The notes under the pieces were generated by a model. That model saw only the letters and a program-made list of their open reading frames with translations, made no database searches and was not told the DNA's origin. A program made the translations under genes and the position numbers. Shown in pieces: positions 1-7,054 of a stretch of 13,339 bases of DNA (position 1 is the first letter of the stretch; every line of letters begins with the position of its first letter). The DNA lies in the NCBI GenBank assembly GCA_047638715.1, contig JBLIMK010000099.1:1-13339 (forward strand), in the 5' to 3' direction. This stretch comes from SHLQ01 sp047638715. GTDB lineage: Bacteria; Actinomycetota; Acidimicrobiia; Acidimicrobiales; SHLQ01.

Positions 1-22
1 GTGTTCCTGGTGCATCCGCCAT
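1..22 (-). CDS. Start of a leftward gene leaving the window (partial)
   Basis: On the minus strand an ATG at 22 opens a frame reading MADAPGT before the window ends. It is preceded by a full GAGGAG Shine-Dalgarno sequence (plus-strand 30-35) with 7-nt spacing, which is the reason for calling it. Only seven codons are visible, so the product cannot be named. It would be transcribed divergently from typA. The alternative is chance, because GAGGAG before an ATG can arise by accident in an intergenic region. Confidence 0.4.
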
Positions 23-29
23 GGGAAAT

Positions 30-35
30 CTCCTC
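30..35 (-). promoter_or_regulatory. Shine-Dalgarno GAGGAG of the left-edge gene
   Basis: The plus strand reads CTCCTC, which is GAGGAG on the minus strand, 7 nt before the ATG at 22. This is one of only two perfect GAGGAG sites placed before a start codon in the window; the other precedes the acyl-CoA synthetase. Confidence 0.4.
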
Positions 36-154
36 ATTCAGGGTTGTCGGCGCCAAGTCGATAGCGCCCTAGTACTTGGTCCTTTGACGTCACGATCGGC
101 GATTTGGTTCCTCAATCGACGAAATTTCTCCGAGAATCTTCGAATTACAGCTCA

Positions 155-183
155 TTGGACAGGTGTGAAGTGTGGCGTATTGC
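155..183 (+). promoter_or_regulatory. Candidate sigma70-type promoter for typA
   Basis: TTGGAC (155-160) and TATTGC (178-183) are separated by 17 nt, a good spacing for a housekeeping promoter. Transcription would begin near 190. This lies downstream of the upstream-most possible GTG of typA (172), so it argues for the GTG at 220 as the true start. Bases 23-154 hold no gene I can support. They include an 11-bp imperfect palindrome TTCTCCGAGAA (126-136) and TGACGTCA (84-91), either of which could be an operator; nothing ties them to a regulator. Confidence 0.4.
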
Positions 184-207
184 CGCCTAGTACTGTGCGC
201 GGCCCGT

Positions 208-213
208 TACCGT
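208..213 (+). promoter_or_regulatory. Candidate leaderless -10 element of typA (TACCGT)
   Basis: TACCGT matches TANNNT and ends exactly 6 nt before the GTG at 220. This is the arrangement of actinobacterial leaderless promoters, where the transcript begins at the start codon. It would be an alternative or addition to the promoter at 155-183. No Shine-Dalgarno sequence precedes 220. Confidence 0.4.
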
Positions 214-219
214 TCTCCT

Positions 220-2067
220 GTGCAACAGCGTAAAGATCTCCGCAATATTGCCATGATCGCTCACGTCGATCATGGAAAAACGACCCTCGTGGACGCGATG
301 CTGCGTCAAGGCGGCGTATTCAGCGACCACGGTGAAGCCGTCGAGCGCGTGATGGATAACACCGACCTGGAACGCGAAAAGGGCATCACCATCCTCGCGA
401 ACAACGCAGCGGTGCAATGGGGCGACACCAAGATCAACATCGTCGATACCCCTGGTCACGCCGACTTCGGTGGCGAGGTCGAGCGAGCCTTGACGATGGT
501 CGACGGCGTTGTTCTCCTCGTCGATTCGAGCGAAGGACCGCTTCCGCAAACCCGATTTGTGCTCGGCAAGGCAATGAACCTCGGCCTCCCCGTCGTGCTG
601 GTAATCAACAAGATCGATCGTGCCGACGCGCGAATCGACGAGGTTGTCGACGAGGTCTACGACCTGTTCATCGACATCGGCGCCGACGAAGAACAGATCG
701 ACTTTCCAATCGTCTACACCGCCGCACGTCTCGGTTACGCGCAACTCAGCATGGATGGAGAGACCGGCACCGACATGACCGCCCTCTTCGAGACGCTGGT
801 CGAGGCGATTCCTCCGGCCGAATTCGACGAGGAACACCCAACCCAAGTGTGGGTTACGAACCTCGATGCGTCGCCATATCTCGGCCGCATCGCGATCTGC
901 AGGGTCATGCAAGGCAAGATCCGCAAGGGTCAACAAGTTGCTTGGTGCAAGACCGATGGGACGATCGGGCAGGCGAAGGTCGCCACACTCACGGTCACGA
1001 ATGGCATCACCAATATCGATGTCGAGGAGGCTGGCCCCGGAGAGCTCGTCCAAATCTCGGGCATCGACAAGATCATGATCGGTGAGACACTCGCCGATCT
1101 CGAAGATCCTCGGCCGCTGCCGGTCATAACGGTCGACGAACCAACGCTGTCGATGACCATCGGCACGAACTCTTCGCCGCTCGCCGGCAAGGATGGCACC
1201 AAGCTCACCGCACGCCAGATCAAAGATCGTCTGGACAAAGAACTCGTCGGCAACGTCTCGATCCGAGTCATCGACACGGAGCGCCCAGATACCTGGGAAG
1301 TTCAGGGTCGTGGCGAGCTGCAACTCGCGGTGTTGGTCGAAACAATGCGTCGCGAAGGCTTCGAGCTCACGGTCGGTAAACCCGCCGTGCTCACCAAAGA
1401 GATCGACGAAAAGCTGCACGAGCCAACCGAACGCCTCACGGTGGATGTGCCAGAAGAGCACGTCGGTGCCGTCACTCAGATGCTTGGCGAACGCAAAGCC
1501 AAGATGGAGAACATGAACAACCACGGCGACGGCTGGGTCCGTCTCGAATACGTGGTTCCTGCTCGTGCACTTATTGGTTTCCGTACGATGTTCATGACCG
1601 AAACACGTGGAACCGGCTTGGCGAACCACGTGTTCGAAGGTTGGATTCCATGGGTTGGCCAGATCCGTACCCGCGTGACCGGCTCGATTGTCGCTGACCG
1701 AACTGGTTCGACGACCACCCATGCCATCGAATTGATTCAGGAGCGCACATCGCTCTACATCGGGCCAGGCGTTGCGGTGTACGAAGGCATGATCGTCGGC
1801 GAAAACCCACGTTCTGAAGACATGGACGTCAACATCTGCCGCGAGAAGAAGCTGAACAACATTCGCACGCAGTCCTCCGACGACACCATCCGTCTGGTTC
1901 CGCCTCGAATCTTGTCGCTCGAAGCCGCCCTCGAGACGATCGCCGACGACGAGTGCGTAGAAGTCACGCCGGGATATGTTCGGTTGCGTAAGGTCTTTCT
2001 CGACTACGGCATTCGTGCGCGTGAACTCAAACGTTTGAAAGCTTCCCGGGAAGCGGCGAACGCTTAA
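220..2067 (+). CDS. typA: Ribosome-associated translational GTPase TypA/BipA
   Basis: TypA (BipA) is an EF-G-like GTPase that binds the ribosome and is needed for stress adaptation and 50S assembly in several bacteria. The protein has about 615 residues, the usual size. Visible GTPase motifs are G1 AHVDHGKT (about 14-21), KGITI (54-58), G3 DTPGH (76-80) and G4 NKID (130-133). The EF-G-like region GRGELQLAVLVETMRREGFE and the TypA signature RALIGFRTMFMTETRGTG follow. I chose the GTG at 220 because it gives the family-typical N-terminus MQQRKDLRNIAMIAHVDHGK; the same frame is open back to a GTG at 172, which would add 16 atypical residues. A TANNNT element lies 6 nt upstream of 220. The identification is very secure; only the start is uncertain. 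Confidence 0.97.
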   Translation: MQQRKDLRNIAMIAHVDHGKTTLVDAMLRQGGVFSDHGEAVERVMDNTDLEREKGITILANNAAVQWGDTKINIVDTPGHADFGGEVERALTMVDGVVLLVDSSEGPLPQTRFVLGKAMNLGLPVVLVINKIDRADARIDEVVDEVYDLFIDIGADEEQIDFPIVYTAARLGYAQLSMDGETGTDMTALFETLVEAIPPAEFDEEHPTQVWVTNLDASPYLGRIAICRVMQGKIRKGQQVAWCKTDGTIGQAKVATLTVTNGITNIDVEEAGPGELVQISGIDKIMIGETLADLEDPRPLPVITVDEPTLSMTIGTNSSPLAGKDGTKLTARQIKDRLDKELVGNVSIRVIDTERPDTWEVQGRGELQLAVLVETMRREGFELTVGKPAVLTKEIDEKLHEPTERLTVDVPEEHVGAVTQMLGERKAKMENMNNHGDGWVRLEYVVPARALIGFRTMFMTETRGTGLANHVFEGWIPWVGQIRTRVTGSIVADRTGSTTTHAIELIQERTSLYIGPGVAVYEGMIVGENPRSEDMDVNICREKKLNNIRTQSSDDTIRLVPPRILSLEAALETIADDECVEVTPGYVRLRKVFLDYGIRARELKRLKASREAANA

Positions 2068-2083
2068 TCGCTCGAGTCGGATC

Positions 2084-2089
2084 TAGTTT
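2084..2089 (+). promoter_or_regulatory. Candidate leaderless -10 element (TAGTTT)
   Basis: TAGTTT ends exactly 6 nt before the ATG at 2096, inside the 28-nt gap after typA. There is no Shine-Dalgarno sequence before that ATG, so the gene may have its own leaderless transcript rather than relying on typA read-through. Confidence 0.45.
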
Positions 2090-2095
2090 TAGACC

Positions 2096-2488
2096 ATGTC
2101 CGACGCTCTCGACCAGGTTGCCCTGGTCTCGGCTGCCAATGCCGAATATTACGACGCATTCGAACGCCAGCACCTCGACGTCTTGGCCTCCATCTGGGAG
2201 CACAGCGAACGCACGACATGCACACATCCGGGTTGGGCGTCAATACATGGCACGAAGACGATCCTCGAGTCGTACGCGGCGATCTTCCGTGGGCCACAGA
2301 GCCTCCAGGTCATTCTCACCGACGAGCACGTGATGGTCGAGGGACGTTTTGCTTACGTCTCGGTCGACGAGAACCTCGTCGATCAAAGCGGGAACGCATC
2401 CGCGAGTGCAGCGCTGAACATCTTCGTGTCGAACGGCGAGCGGTGGGACATGCTCGTCCATCACGCGTCGCCAATCGTCAGCCGCTAG
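2096..2488 (+). CDS. NTF2-like / SnoaL-like small alpha+beta barrel protein
   Basis: The 130-residue product has the size and pattern of the SnoaL_3/NTF2-like superfamily: an N-terminal helix (AANAEYYDAFERQHLDVLAS), the motif TCTHPGWASIHG around residues 41-52, then alternating strands ending in NGERWDMLVHHASPI. Such proteins are small-molecule-binding barrels or enzymes such as isomerases and hydratases; the substrate cannot be told from sequence. It follows typA by 28 nt in the same direction but probably has its own promoter. Its stop overlaps the end of the convergent flavoprotein gene by 11 nt. The fold is fairly sure, the function unknown. Confidence 0.85.
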   Translation: MSDALDQVALVSAANAEYYDAFERQHLDVLASIWEHSERTTCTHPGWASIHGTKTILESYAAIFRGPQSLQVILTDEHVMVEGRFAYVSVDENLVDQSGNASASAALNIFVSNGERWDMLVHHASPIVSR

Positions 2489-3710
2489 CCGATCTGGTTC
2501 CCTCGCCGAGATCGACGCCGGGCTCCGTGAACATACCCTTGGACCAGCGTCGTGGTGTCGCAACGAGCGCCCGCGGGTAGTCCTCGAACATCCATCTGCC
2601 GAAGTTTCGTTTCGTCCACTCGTTGCTGCCGACTACGCGGAGCGCGAGCTCAGCAACGCGTGGGTGGGCCATCAAGTGTCCGAGCAATTCCGACATCTTG
2701 TGATCGGCCAGGAGTTCGGCTCGGACTTGGGAGACGTAGCTCTTCTCGATAGACCCAAAGTCGCCCGCATGTTCGAGGATCGACGCCGCCGCGATCCGTC
2801 CGGTGAGCAGCGCTTGGCCAATACCTTCGCCGGTCAACGAATCGCATGCCGTTGCCGCATCTCCAACGAAAACCGTTCTGGGTCCACTGAGCGGCGCTTC
2901 GTCTATTCGGGCAGGAATCGGCCAAGCTCGGTGCGGCGACTCGGGGCGTGCGTCGGCTCCGATGACCTCGCGGATGTGGGGCCGTTGCAAGAGGTCGGGC
3001 CACAAGGCCTTCATCTGTTGGGTCGAAATATCGCCACCACGCAGAATTCCGAAGCCGACATTGGCTCGGCCATCGCCGACGGGGAACGACCAGACGTAAC
3101 CGGGTAGAACATCTCGCTCGAACCAGATCCACATCTCACTGGCGGCCGCTGGCGCGACGTTCTCGAAGTACTGGCGGAATGCATGCCACTCGCCCCGGTA
3201 CTTCTCGAGGTCGAGTCCGAGCAGCTTGCGGACAGGGGACCACATGCCATCGGCGGCGACACACTGGCGAGCGTGGATCGCCACACCAGTGTCGTCGGTG
3301 AGCACGATGCCGTCTCGATCGGGTTCGACAGCCGCGATCTTGGATCCGAACCGAACCTTTGCTCCAGCAGACACGGCGAAGTCGACCAGTGCGGCGTCGA
3401 GTTCTTCTCGCCGCGCAACGGCTGCGTAAAGGCCCGCGTCCGTCGGCAGAGGAATGTCGTGACGCCGACCGGAGGGCGAGCGCAGCACGACGCCTTCGAT
3501 GGGTGTGAATGAGGGGATGCCGGCGACGGAGAATCCCATCTCTTGGAACTGCCTGAGACACAGGGTCGTCAGTCCATCTCCGCAGAACTTGTCGCGTGGG
3601 AATGTCGCCTTATCGATGAGCAGCACGTCGTGCCCAGCCTGTGCGAGGCGATGAGCGGCGGCCGCCCCGGCGGGGCCAGCTCCGACGATGGCGGTGTCGA
3701 CCGAAATCAC
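2478..3710 (-). CDS. Geranylgeranyl reductase family FAD-dependent oxidoreductase
   Basis: Members of this family reduce isoprenoid double bonds, for example in menaquinone side chains, archaeal lipids or chlorophyll phytol, or act as related flavin monooxygenases. The 410-residue protein has an N-terminal dinucleotide-binding motif AIVGAGPAGAAAAHRLA (about 7-23), the family motif PRDKFCGDGL (38-47), an ADGMWSPVRK segment (153-162) and the second FAD motif FVGDAATACDSLTGEGIG (281-298). The start is the GTG at 3710, just before the FAD strand. The frame stays open to 3974, but the extra 88 residues are Arg/Pro-rich and are simply the antisense of the Thr-rich tail of the upstream gene. It lies 25 nt after that lipoprotein gene, probably in the same operon. 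A MenJ-like role in menaquinone saturation is possible but not shown. Confidence 0.88.
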   Translation of the reverse strand: MISVDTAIVGAGPAGAAAAHRLAQAGHDVLLIDKATFPRDKFCGDGLTTLCLRQFQEMGFSVAGIPSFTPIEGVVLRSPSGRRHDIPLPTDAGLYAAVARREELDAALVDFAVSAGAKVRFGSKIAAVEPDRDGIVLTDDTGVAIHARQCVAADGMWSPVRKLLGLDLEKYRGEWHAFRQYFENVAPAAASEMWIWFERDVLPGYVWSFPVGDGRANVGFGILRGGDISTQQMKALWPDLLQRPHIREVIGADARPESPHRAWPIPARIDEAPLSGPRTVFVGDAATACDSLTGEGIGQALLTGRIAAASILEHAGDFGSIEKSYVSQVRAELLADHKMSELLGHLMAHPRVAELALRVVGSNEWTKRNFGRWMFEDYPRALVATPRRWSKGMFTEPGVDLGEGTRSASG

Positions 3711-3735
3711 ACTTCGGAGCGTATCGACAACCCGA

Positions 3736-5397
3736 CTAGGGCGTGGTCGTGCTCGAGCTTGTCGTCGTCGAAGTGGAGGTGCTCGACGTGGTGGTCGTGG
3801 ACGTTGTCGTGGTGCTCGTCGACGAGTCGATCGTGGTCGGGGAGACGGGCATCGTCGTGGTCGTCGTCGATCCGTCGCCGGGGAGTGTTGTTGTGGTCGT
3901 TGTCGGTGGCGGCTCGTCCGGATTTTGTGTTTCGGTGCCGTCGCAGGCAATGCCTTCTTGGCGGTAGGTCGCAAAGACCGTATCGATTTCCGTCGTACCG
4001 TCGAGATAGGTGCGCGTGCGTTCGGTCGTCACTCGCGTACACGCAGCGCCGACGCCGTGTTCGCGTTGCCCGGTCTGCTCGACATCGGCCCACTTCGTCG
4101 AATACAGATCGACGGTCACCGAGTTCTCCGTGCTGGTCGACCAAATCAGAATTCCGTGCGGAGTGGGGTTGTGGATCTCGAGTTCCGGTGCAGGCCACGA
4201 AATCGTCGCCTCACGGCCATACGGATAGCGGCTGAAGTAGATCGAGTGCGATTGGTAGCGCTCATACTCGAGGCCGGCGAAGAAAGAGGCGTTGAATATC
4301 GTCGTCGCGAACTGGCTAATTCCGCCACCAACGCTATCGACCAAGTGACCGTTGATGATCGTCCCGGCCGGGACGAACCCCTTTTCTCGCGTGCGCTGAC
4401 CAACGTGTTCGTTCAGCGAAAATGTCCCGCCGGGCTCGATGATGTAGCCCTTGGTCAACTCGGCGATCTTGCGAATGTTGATGACTCGGTCTTGGCGAGC
4501 GGTGTAACGAGTGCTAAATGTTCCGACGAGTTCGGTGATGCCCAGACTTTCGGCCCACTCCTCACCGCGTGCAGGGTCGACATCTCTAAACCGCAGCGCT
4601 ACGACCTCGATGTCGCTCGTCAGGGCTTGTTCGAGCCGACGAGTTGAAGCTTCGTCGCAGCACGTGGTCCTTGCGGGGCCGGGCACGATCACGACGGTCG
4701 ATGGATCGTCATTCGTTGGACCCGGTTCGACGGTGAAGCTTGCTTCGCCACCCTTGGCACCAACGTCGGGGAACAGATTCGAGAGAGCGCTCTCGATCTG
4801 GGAGAAGTCGATCGACACCTCCCAATCGCCGCGCCATGAAACGGTGGTCGCGGGACCAAGAGTGCTCGCCGCGAGCAATTTCTTTTCGCCGCCGATCGTC
4901 ACGTCGAGACCATCGCCGAGCCGGCCGTTCAGCTCATCTGCGTAGAGCTGCGCCAACGCGTTGGTTACGTCCGCTGGGACAGGGGAGAAGGGCAGCTCGA
5001 TGCTGATCATTCCAGGGTTCACATTTGCAAGACGTCTCGCCAGCGAAACAAGGTCGGGTTCCTGTCCGGGTACCGACCCGATTACGACGAATTTGGCTCC
5101 GTCATGTTCGATGCCAGCGTTCGTTGGATCGATCGGGTTGACCGTGAGGTTCGCCACGTTTGAGGTGAGGAGCCCGAGGGATGCGTTGGTTGGCTCGCCT
5201 GCCGGGCCGAGCGTTATCGAGGACGGATCGATCGTGAAGAAGCGATCACCCCACTCCACTCGCAGGGACGCCGGCAAAACATCGACGGGAGCATCCGGAG
5301 ATGCGGCTTCGTCGTCGTCTCCGAAAAGGCCACAGGCGCCGAGTATGAGCGAAAACAGCACCAGACCGACGAGTCGAGCAACGATTTTGGGCTTCAC
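3736..5397 (-). CDS. VanW-domain lipoprotein with Thr/Ser-rich C-terminal tail
   Basis: The 553-residue protein starts with a lipoprotein signal: basic MKPKIVARLV, a hydrophobic core, and lipobox L-G-A-C with Cys22. It is therefore predicted to be anchored to the outer face of the membrane. Residues about 40-285 form an extracellular region that may correspond to the peptidoglycan-binding-like repeats found before VanW in YoaR-type proteins. A VanW domain spans about 289-425, with GTFSTRYTAR, PGGTFSLNEHVG and GGGISQFATTIFNASFFAGL. VanW function is not firmly known; it occurs in envelope proteins and some vancomycin-resistance clusters. Residues 498-553 are almost only Thr, Ser and Pro. The GTG start overlaps the nucS stop (GTGA) and has a GAGG site 5 nt upstream, so the pair is translationally coupled. 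This is not evidence of vancomycin resistance. Confidence 0.9.
   Translation of the reverse strand: MKPKIVARLVGLVLFSLILGACGLFGDDDEAASPDAPVDVLPASLRVEWGDRFFTIDPSSITLGPAGEPTNASLGLLTSNVANLTVNPIDPTNAGIEHDGAKFVVIGSVPGQEPDLVSLARRLANVNPGMISIELPFSPVPADVTNALAQLYADELNGRLGDGLDVTIGGEKKLLAASTLGPATTVSWRGDWEVSIDFSQIESALSNLFPDVGAKGGEASFTVEPGPTNDDPSTVVIVPGPARTTCCDEASTRRLEQALTSDIEVVALRFRDVDPARGEEWAESLGITELVGTFSTRYTARQDRVINIRKIAELTKGYIIEPGGTFSLNEHVGQRTREKGFVPAGTIINGHLVDSVGGGISQFATTIFNASFFAGLEYERYQSHSIYFSRYPYGREATISWPAPELEIHNPTPHGILIWSTSTENSVTVDLYSTKWADVEQTGQREHGVGAACTRVTTERTRTYLDGTTEIDTVFATYRQEGIACDGTETQNPDEPPPTTTTTTLPGDGSTTTTTMPVSPTTIDSSTSTTTTSTTTTSSTSTSTTTSSSTTTP
3739..3915 (-). repeat. Low-complexity ACN/TCN codon tract (Thr/Ser tail)
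   Basis: The last codons of the VanW lipoprotein are nearly all ACN and TCN, so the plus strand reads as GTC/GTG/GTT-like triplets. Runs of Thr (six at about 499-504, five at 511-515) alternate with Ser and Pro. The tract creates long spurious open frames on both strands: Val-rich on plus, Arg/Pro-rich in another minus frame. Triplet tracts like this are likely to vary in length between strains. Confidence 0.8.
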
Positions 5398-6053
5398 AAG
5401 AGCCTCAGCTGCGGCGATTCGATCCCGCGGAGCTCGTCGTAGTCGACCTCGACGCACTCGATGGATCTCTCGGTCGCGAGGACCTTCGCCTGCGGCTTGA
5501 TCTCTTGTGCGACGAAGACTCCTTTTACCGGATGCAGACGGGGATCTTGGTTGAGGAACTCGAGGTATCGACTCAACTGTTCGACGCCATCGATGTCGCC
5601 TCGTCGTTTTACTTCGATGGCGACCACCGCATCGTTCTCGTCGCGGCACAGCAGATCGACCGGACCAATATCGGTCGGGAACTCGCGACGGACGAGCTTG
5701 TATCCGTCGGCGATCGACGTGGGGTCGTTGGCGAGGAGCTCTTGCAAATGGGCCTCGACGCCGTCCTTGATGAGACCCGGGTCGATCCCAAGGTCCCAAT
5801 TCGTATCGCTGAAGGTTTCGTGGATTGTGATGATGAGGGTTTCGCCCTTCGGACTCACCACCCGCCATTCAGCGCCATCCTCGATGAGTCGATTGGGCGC
5901 GTTCATCCAGTTGAGGGGCTTGTAGGCGCCACCGTCGGCATGGATCGCCACACAGCCGTCCGCTTTCACCATGATCAGGCGGGTAGCTTCGGGGAGATGG
6001 GCGGTGAGGCGACCGTCGTAGTCGACGGTGCAACTGGCAACAACAAGACGCAC
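5394..6053 (-). CDS. nucS: Mismatch-specific endonuclease NucS/EndoMS
   Basis: NucS (EndoMS) cuts both strands at mismatches such as G-T and G-G and provides non-canonical mismatch repair in bacteria lacking MutS/MutL. The 219-residue product matches actinobacterial NucS throughout. The N-terminal DNA-binding part has VDYDGRLTAHLPEATRL and the conserved YKPLNWM (44-50). It continues with DPGLIKDGVEAHLQELL and the RecB-like nuclease core GPVDLLCRD with D133 and AIEVKRRG with E147 and K149. The C-terminus ends in QLRLL, which resembles the QLxLF beta-clamp binding pentapeptide. I chose the GTG at 6053 because it gives the usual start MRLVVASCTVDY and lies 8 nt after a TACCCT element; an in-frame TTG at 6062 would add three residues. 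It is the first gene of the nucS-lipoprotein-flavoprotein unit. Confidence 0.95.
   Translation of the reverse strand: MRLVVASCTVDYDGRLTAHLPEATRLIMVKADGCVAIHADGGAYKPLNWMNAPNRLIEDGAEWRVVSPKGETLIITIHETFSDTNWDLGIDPGLIKDGVEAHLQELLANDPTSIADGYKLVRREFPTDIGPVDLLCRDENDAVVAIEVKRRGDIDGVEQLSRYLEFLNQDPRLHPVKGVFVAQEIKPQAKVLATERSIECVEVDYDELRGIESPQLRLL
5403..5406 (-). promoter_or_regulatory. Ribosome site GAGG of the VanW lipoprotein gene, inside nucS
   Basis: On the minus strand GAGG sits 5 nt before the GTG at 5397. These bases belong to the nucS codons CAG-CTG-AGG-CTC-TTG, which encode its terminal QLRLL. This site and the GTGA overlap decide the lipoprotein start; the frame upstream of it is only the antisense or out-of-frame reading of nucS. 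Confidence 0.6.
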
Positions 6054-6061
6054 GAAGGGCA

Positions 6062-6067
6062 AGGGTA
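6062..6067 (-). promoter_or_regulatory. Candidate leaderless -10 element of nucS (TACCCT)
   Basis: TACCCT on the minus strand matches TANNNT and ends 8 nt before the GTG at 6053. If real, it excludes the alternative TTG at 6062, which overlaps it. The region shared with the divergent oxidoreductase gene is under 100 bp. Confidence 0.35.
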
Positions 6068-6136
6068 GAGGACGATTTGATGATCTCCCATTCGCTCGGG
6101 CTGGGCGCTCCCCCAGGTCAAGAACCAGCCGGGTGC

Positions 6137-6142
6137 TAACTT
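6137..6142 (+). promoter_or_regulatory. Candidate leaderless -10 element (TAACTT)
   Basis: TAACTT ends exactly 6 nt before the ATG at 6149, and no Shine-Dalgarno sequence is present there. This supports 6149 rather than the second in-frame ATG at 6155 as the start of the oxidoreductase. Confidence 0.45.
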
Positions 6143-6148
6143 CCGCTC

Positions 6149-7048
6149 ATGTCCATGTCGCGAAGGTTTCAAGTCGAATTACTGCCCGACCTCGAGTGGA
6201 AGGAACTTCGACGCCGAGCAGTGCACTCCGAAGAACTGGGATTCGATCTGGTCACGACCGCTGACCAGTACGTCGATTGGAAGAACCCGACCGTTCCTTG
6301 GTTCGATCTTTGGACCACATTGGCAGCCCTGGCCGAAGCGACAACCCGGATCCGCCTCGCTCCTTGTGTGGCGCAGATCCCAATGCGAGATCCGGCGACC
6401 TTTGCCCGTCAGGTGCTCACGGTCGATCACATCTCGGGTGGACGTGTTGAAGCAGCGCTGGGGCTCGGCCTCACCGTCGATCCCGGCTACGGCATGATCG
6501 GTGTTCCCAACTGGGGGAATCGGGAGCGCGCTGACCGGTTCGGCGAGTACCTGGAGATCGTGACGTCGTTGCTCGGCGAGTCAACATGTTCCTTCGACGG
6601 CGACTTCTACACCGTTGATTCAGCTGCGGTCCATCAATCTGTTCAGGAACCTCGGCCACCAATCACGGTGGCCGCGATGGGGCCGCGGATGATGCGTTTT
6701 GCGGCATCGCGGGCAGATACGTGGAACACGATGAGTTTTGGTGCTGGAGCTGAGGAGCTGCTCGCCGATGCCGTTGCGCTGAAGGACAAGATGACCGTTG
6801 CGTGTGATGACGTTGGACGGGACCCCGCCACGATTCGCCACAGCTTTCTTCTCTTCGATGGCAATGCGCGCGCCAGTGGCGGCAATCTTTTCTATTGGGC
6901 GAATGCAGCTGCATTCGAGGATCTGGCGGGTCAGCTCTTCGACCTCGGCTACGACGAGATCGGTGTGTATTACCCGGTCGATGCCCAGCGAGACGTTTTT
7001 GAAACGGTCGCCACCACGGCGATTCCGGCGCTTCGCAACGCGAGCTGA
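6149..7048 (+). CDS. Luciferase-like (LLM class) flavin or F420-dependent oxidoreductase
   Basis: The 299-residue protein fits the bacterial luciferase-like TIM-barrel family, whose members use reduced FMN or F420 to oxidise or reduce small molecules. Visible family features are the N-terminal SEELGFDLVTTADQY, the barrel segment LWTTLAALAEATTRIRLAP, the conserved DPATFARQVLTVDHISGGR (about 80-98, followed by VEAALGLG), and the C-terminal GPRMMRFAASRADTWN (about 178-193). Many actinobacterial members bind F420, but the cofactor and substrate cannot be decided here. It starts divergently from nucS and ends 6 bp from the convergent kinase gene, so it is probably transcribed alone. Its stop codon lies in the loop of a short hairpin. 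Confidence 0.9.
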   Translation: MSMSRRFQVELLPDLEWKELRRRAVHSEELGFDLVTTADQYVDWKNPTVPWFDLWTTLAALAEATTRIRLAPCVAQIPMRDPATFARQVLTVDHISGGRVEAALGLGLTVDPGYGMIGVPNWGNRERADRFGEYLEIVTSLLGESTCSFDGDFYTVDSAAVHQSVQEPRPPITVAAMGPRMMRFAASRADTWNTMSFGAGAEELLADAVALKDKMTVACDDVGRDPATIRHSFLLFDGNARASGGNLFYWANAAAFEDLAGQLFDLGYDEIGVYYPVDAQRDVFETVATTAIPALRNAS

Positions 7049-7054
7049 GCTCGC
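7040..7054. terminator. Candidate bidirectional terminator between convergent genes
   Basis: GCGAGC-TGA-GCTCGC is a perfect 6-bp inverted repeat whose 3-nt loop is the stop codon of the oxidoreductase. It ends one base before the stop of the convergent kinase gene (7055-7057). There is no T-tract, as is common for terminators in GC-rich actinobacteria. The position between facing genes is the main support. Confidence 0.4.

Noticed and set aside
187..1722. 511-codon open frame antisense to typA
   Set aside because: It lies entirely opposite typA, has no recognisable domain, and is what the codon bias of a GC-rich gene produces on the opposite strand.
3743..3967. Plus-strand Val-rich frame that looks like a membrane peptide
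   Set aside because: It is the complement of the Thr/Ser codon tract of the VanW lipoprotein; the Val runs follow from ACN codons read on the other strand.
3711..3974. Arg/Pro-rich N-terminal extension of the geranylgeranyl-reductase-like protein
   Set aside because: It overlaps the Thr-rich tail of the upstream gene in another frame and has no family similarity; the FAD motif begins right after the GTG at 3710.
3736..5397. VanW domain as evidence of a vancomycin-resistance cluster
   Set aside because: No vanA/H/X/R/S-type genes are nearby, and VanW domains are widespread in envelope proteins unrelated to resistance.
5398..5868. 157-residue upstream extension of the VanW lipoprotein frame
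   Set aside because: It is an out-of-frame reading of nucS. The lipoprotein signal sequence starts exactly at the GTG at 5397.
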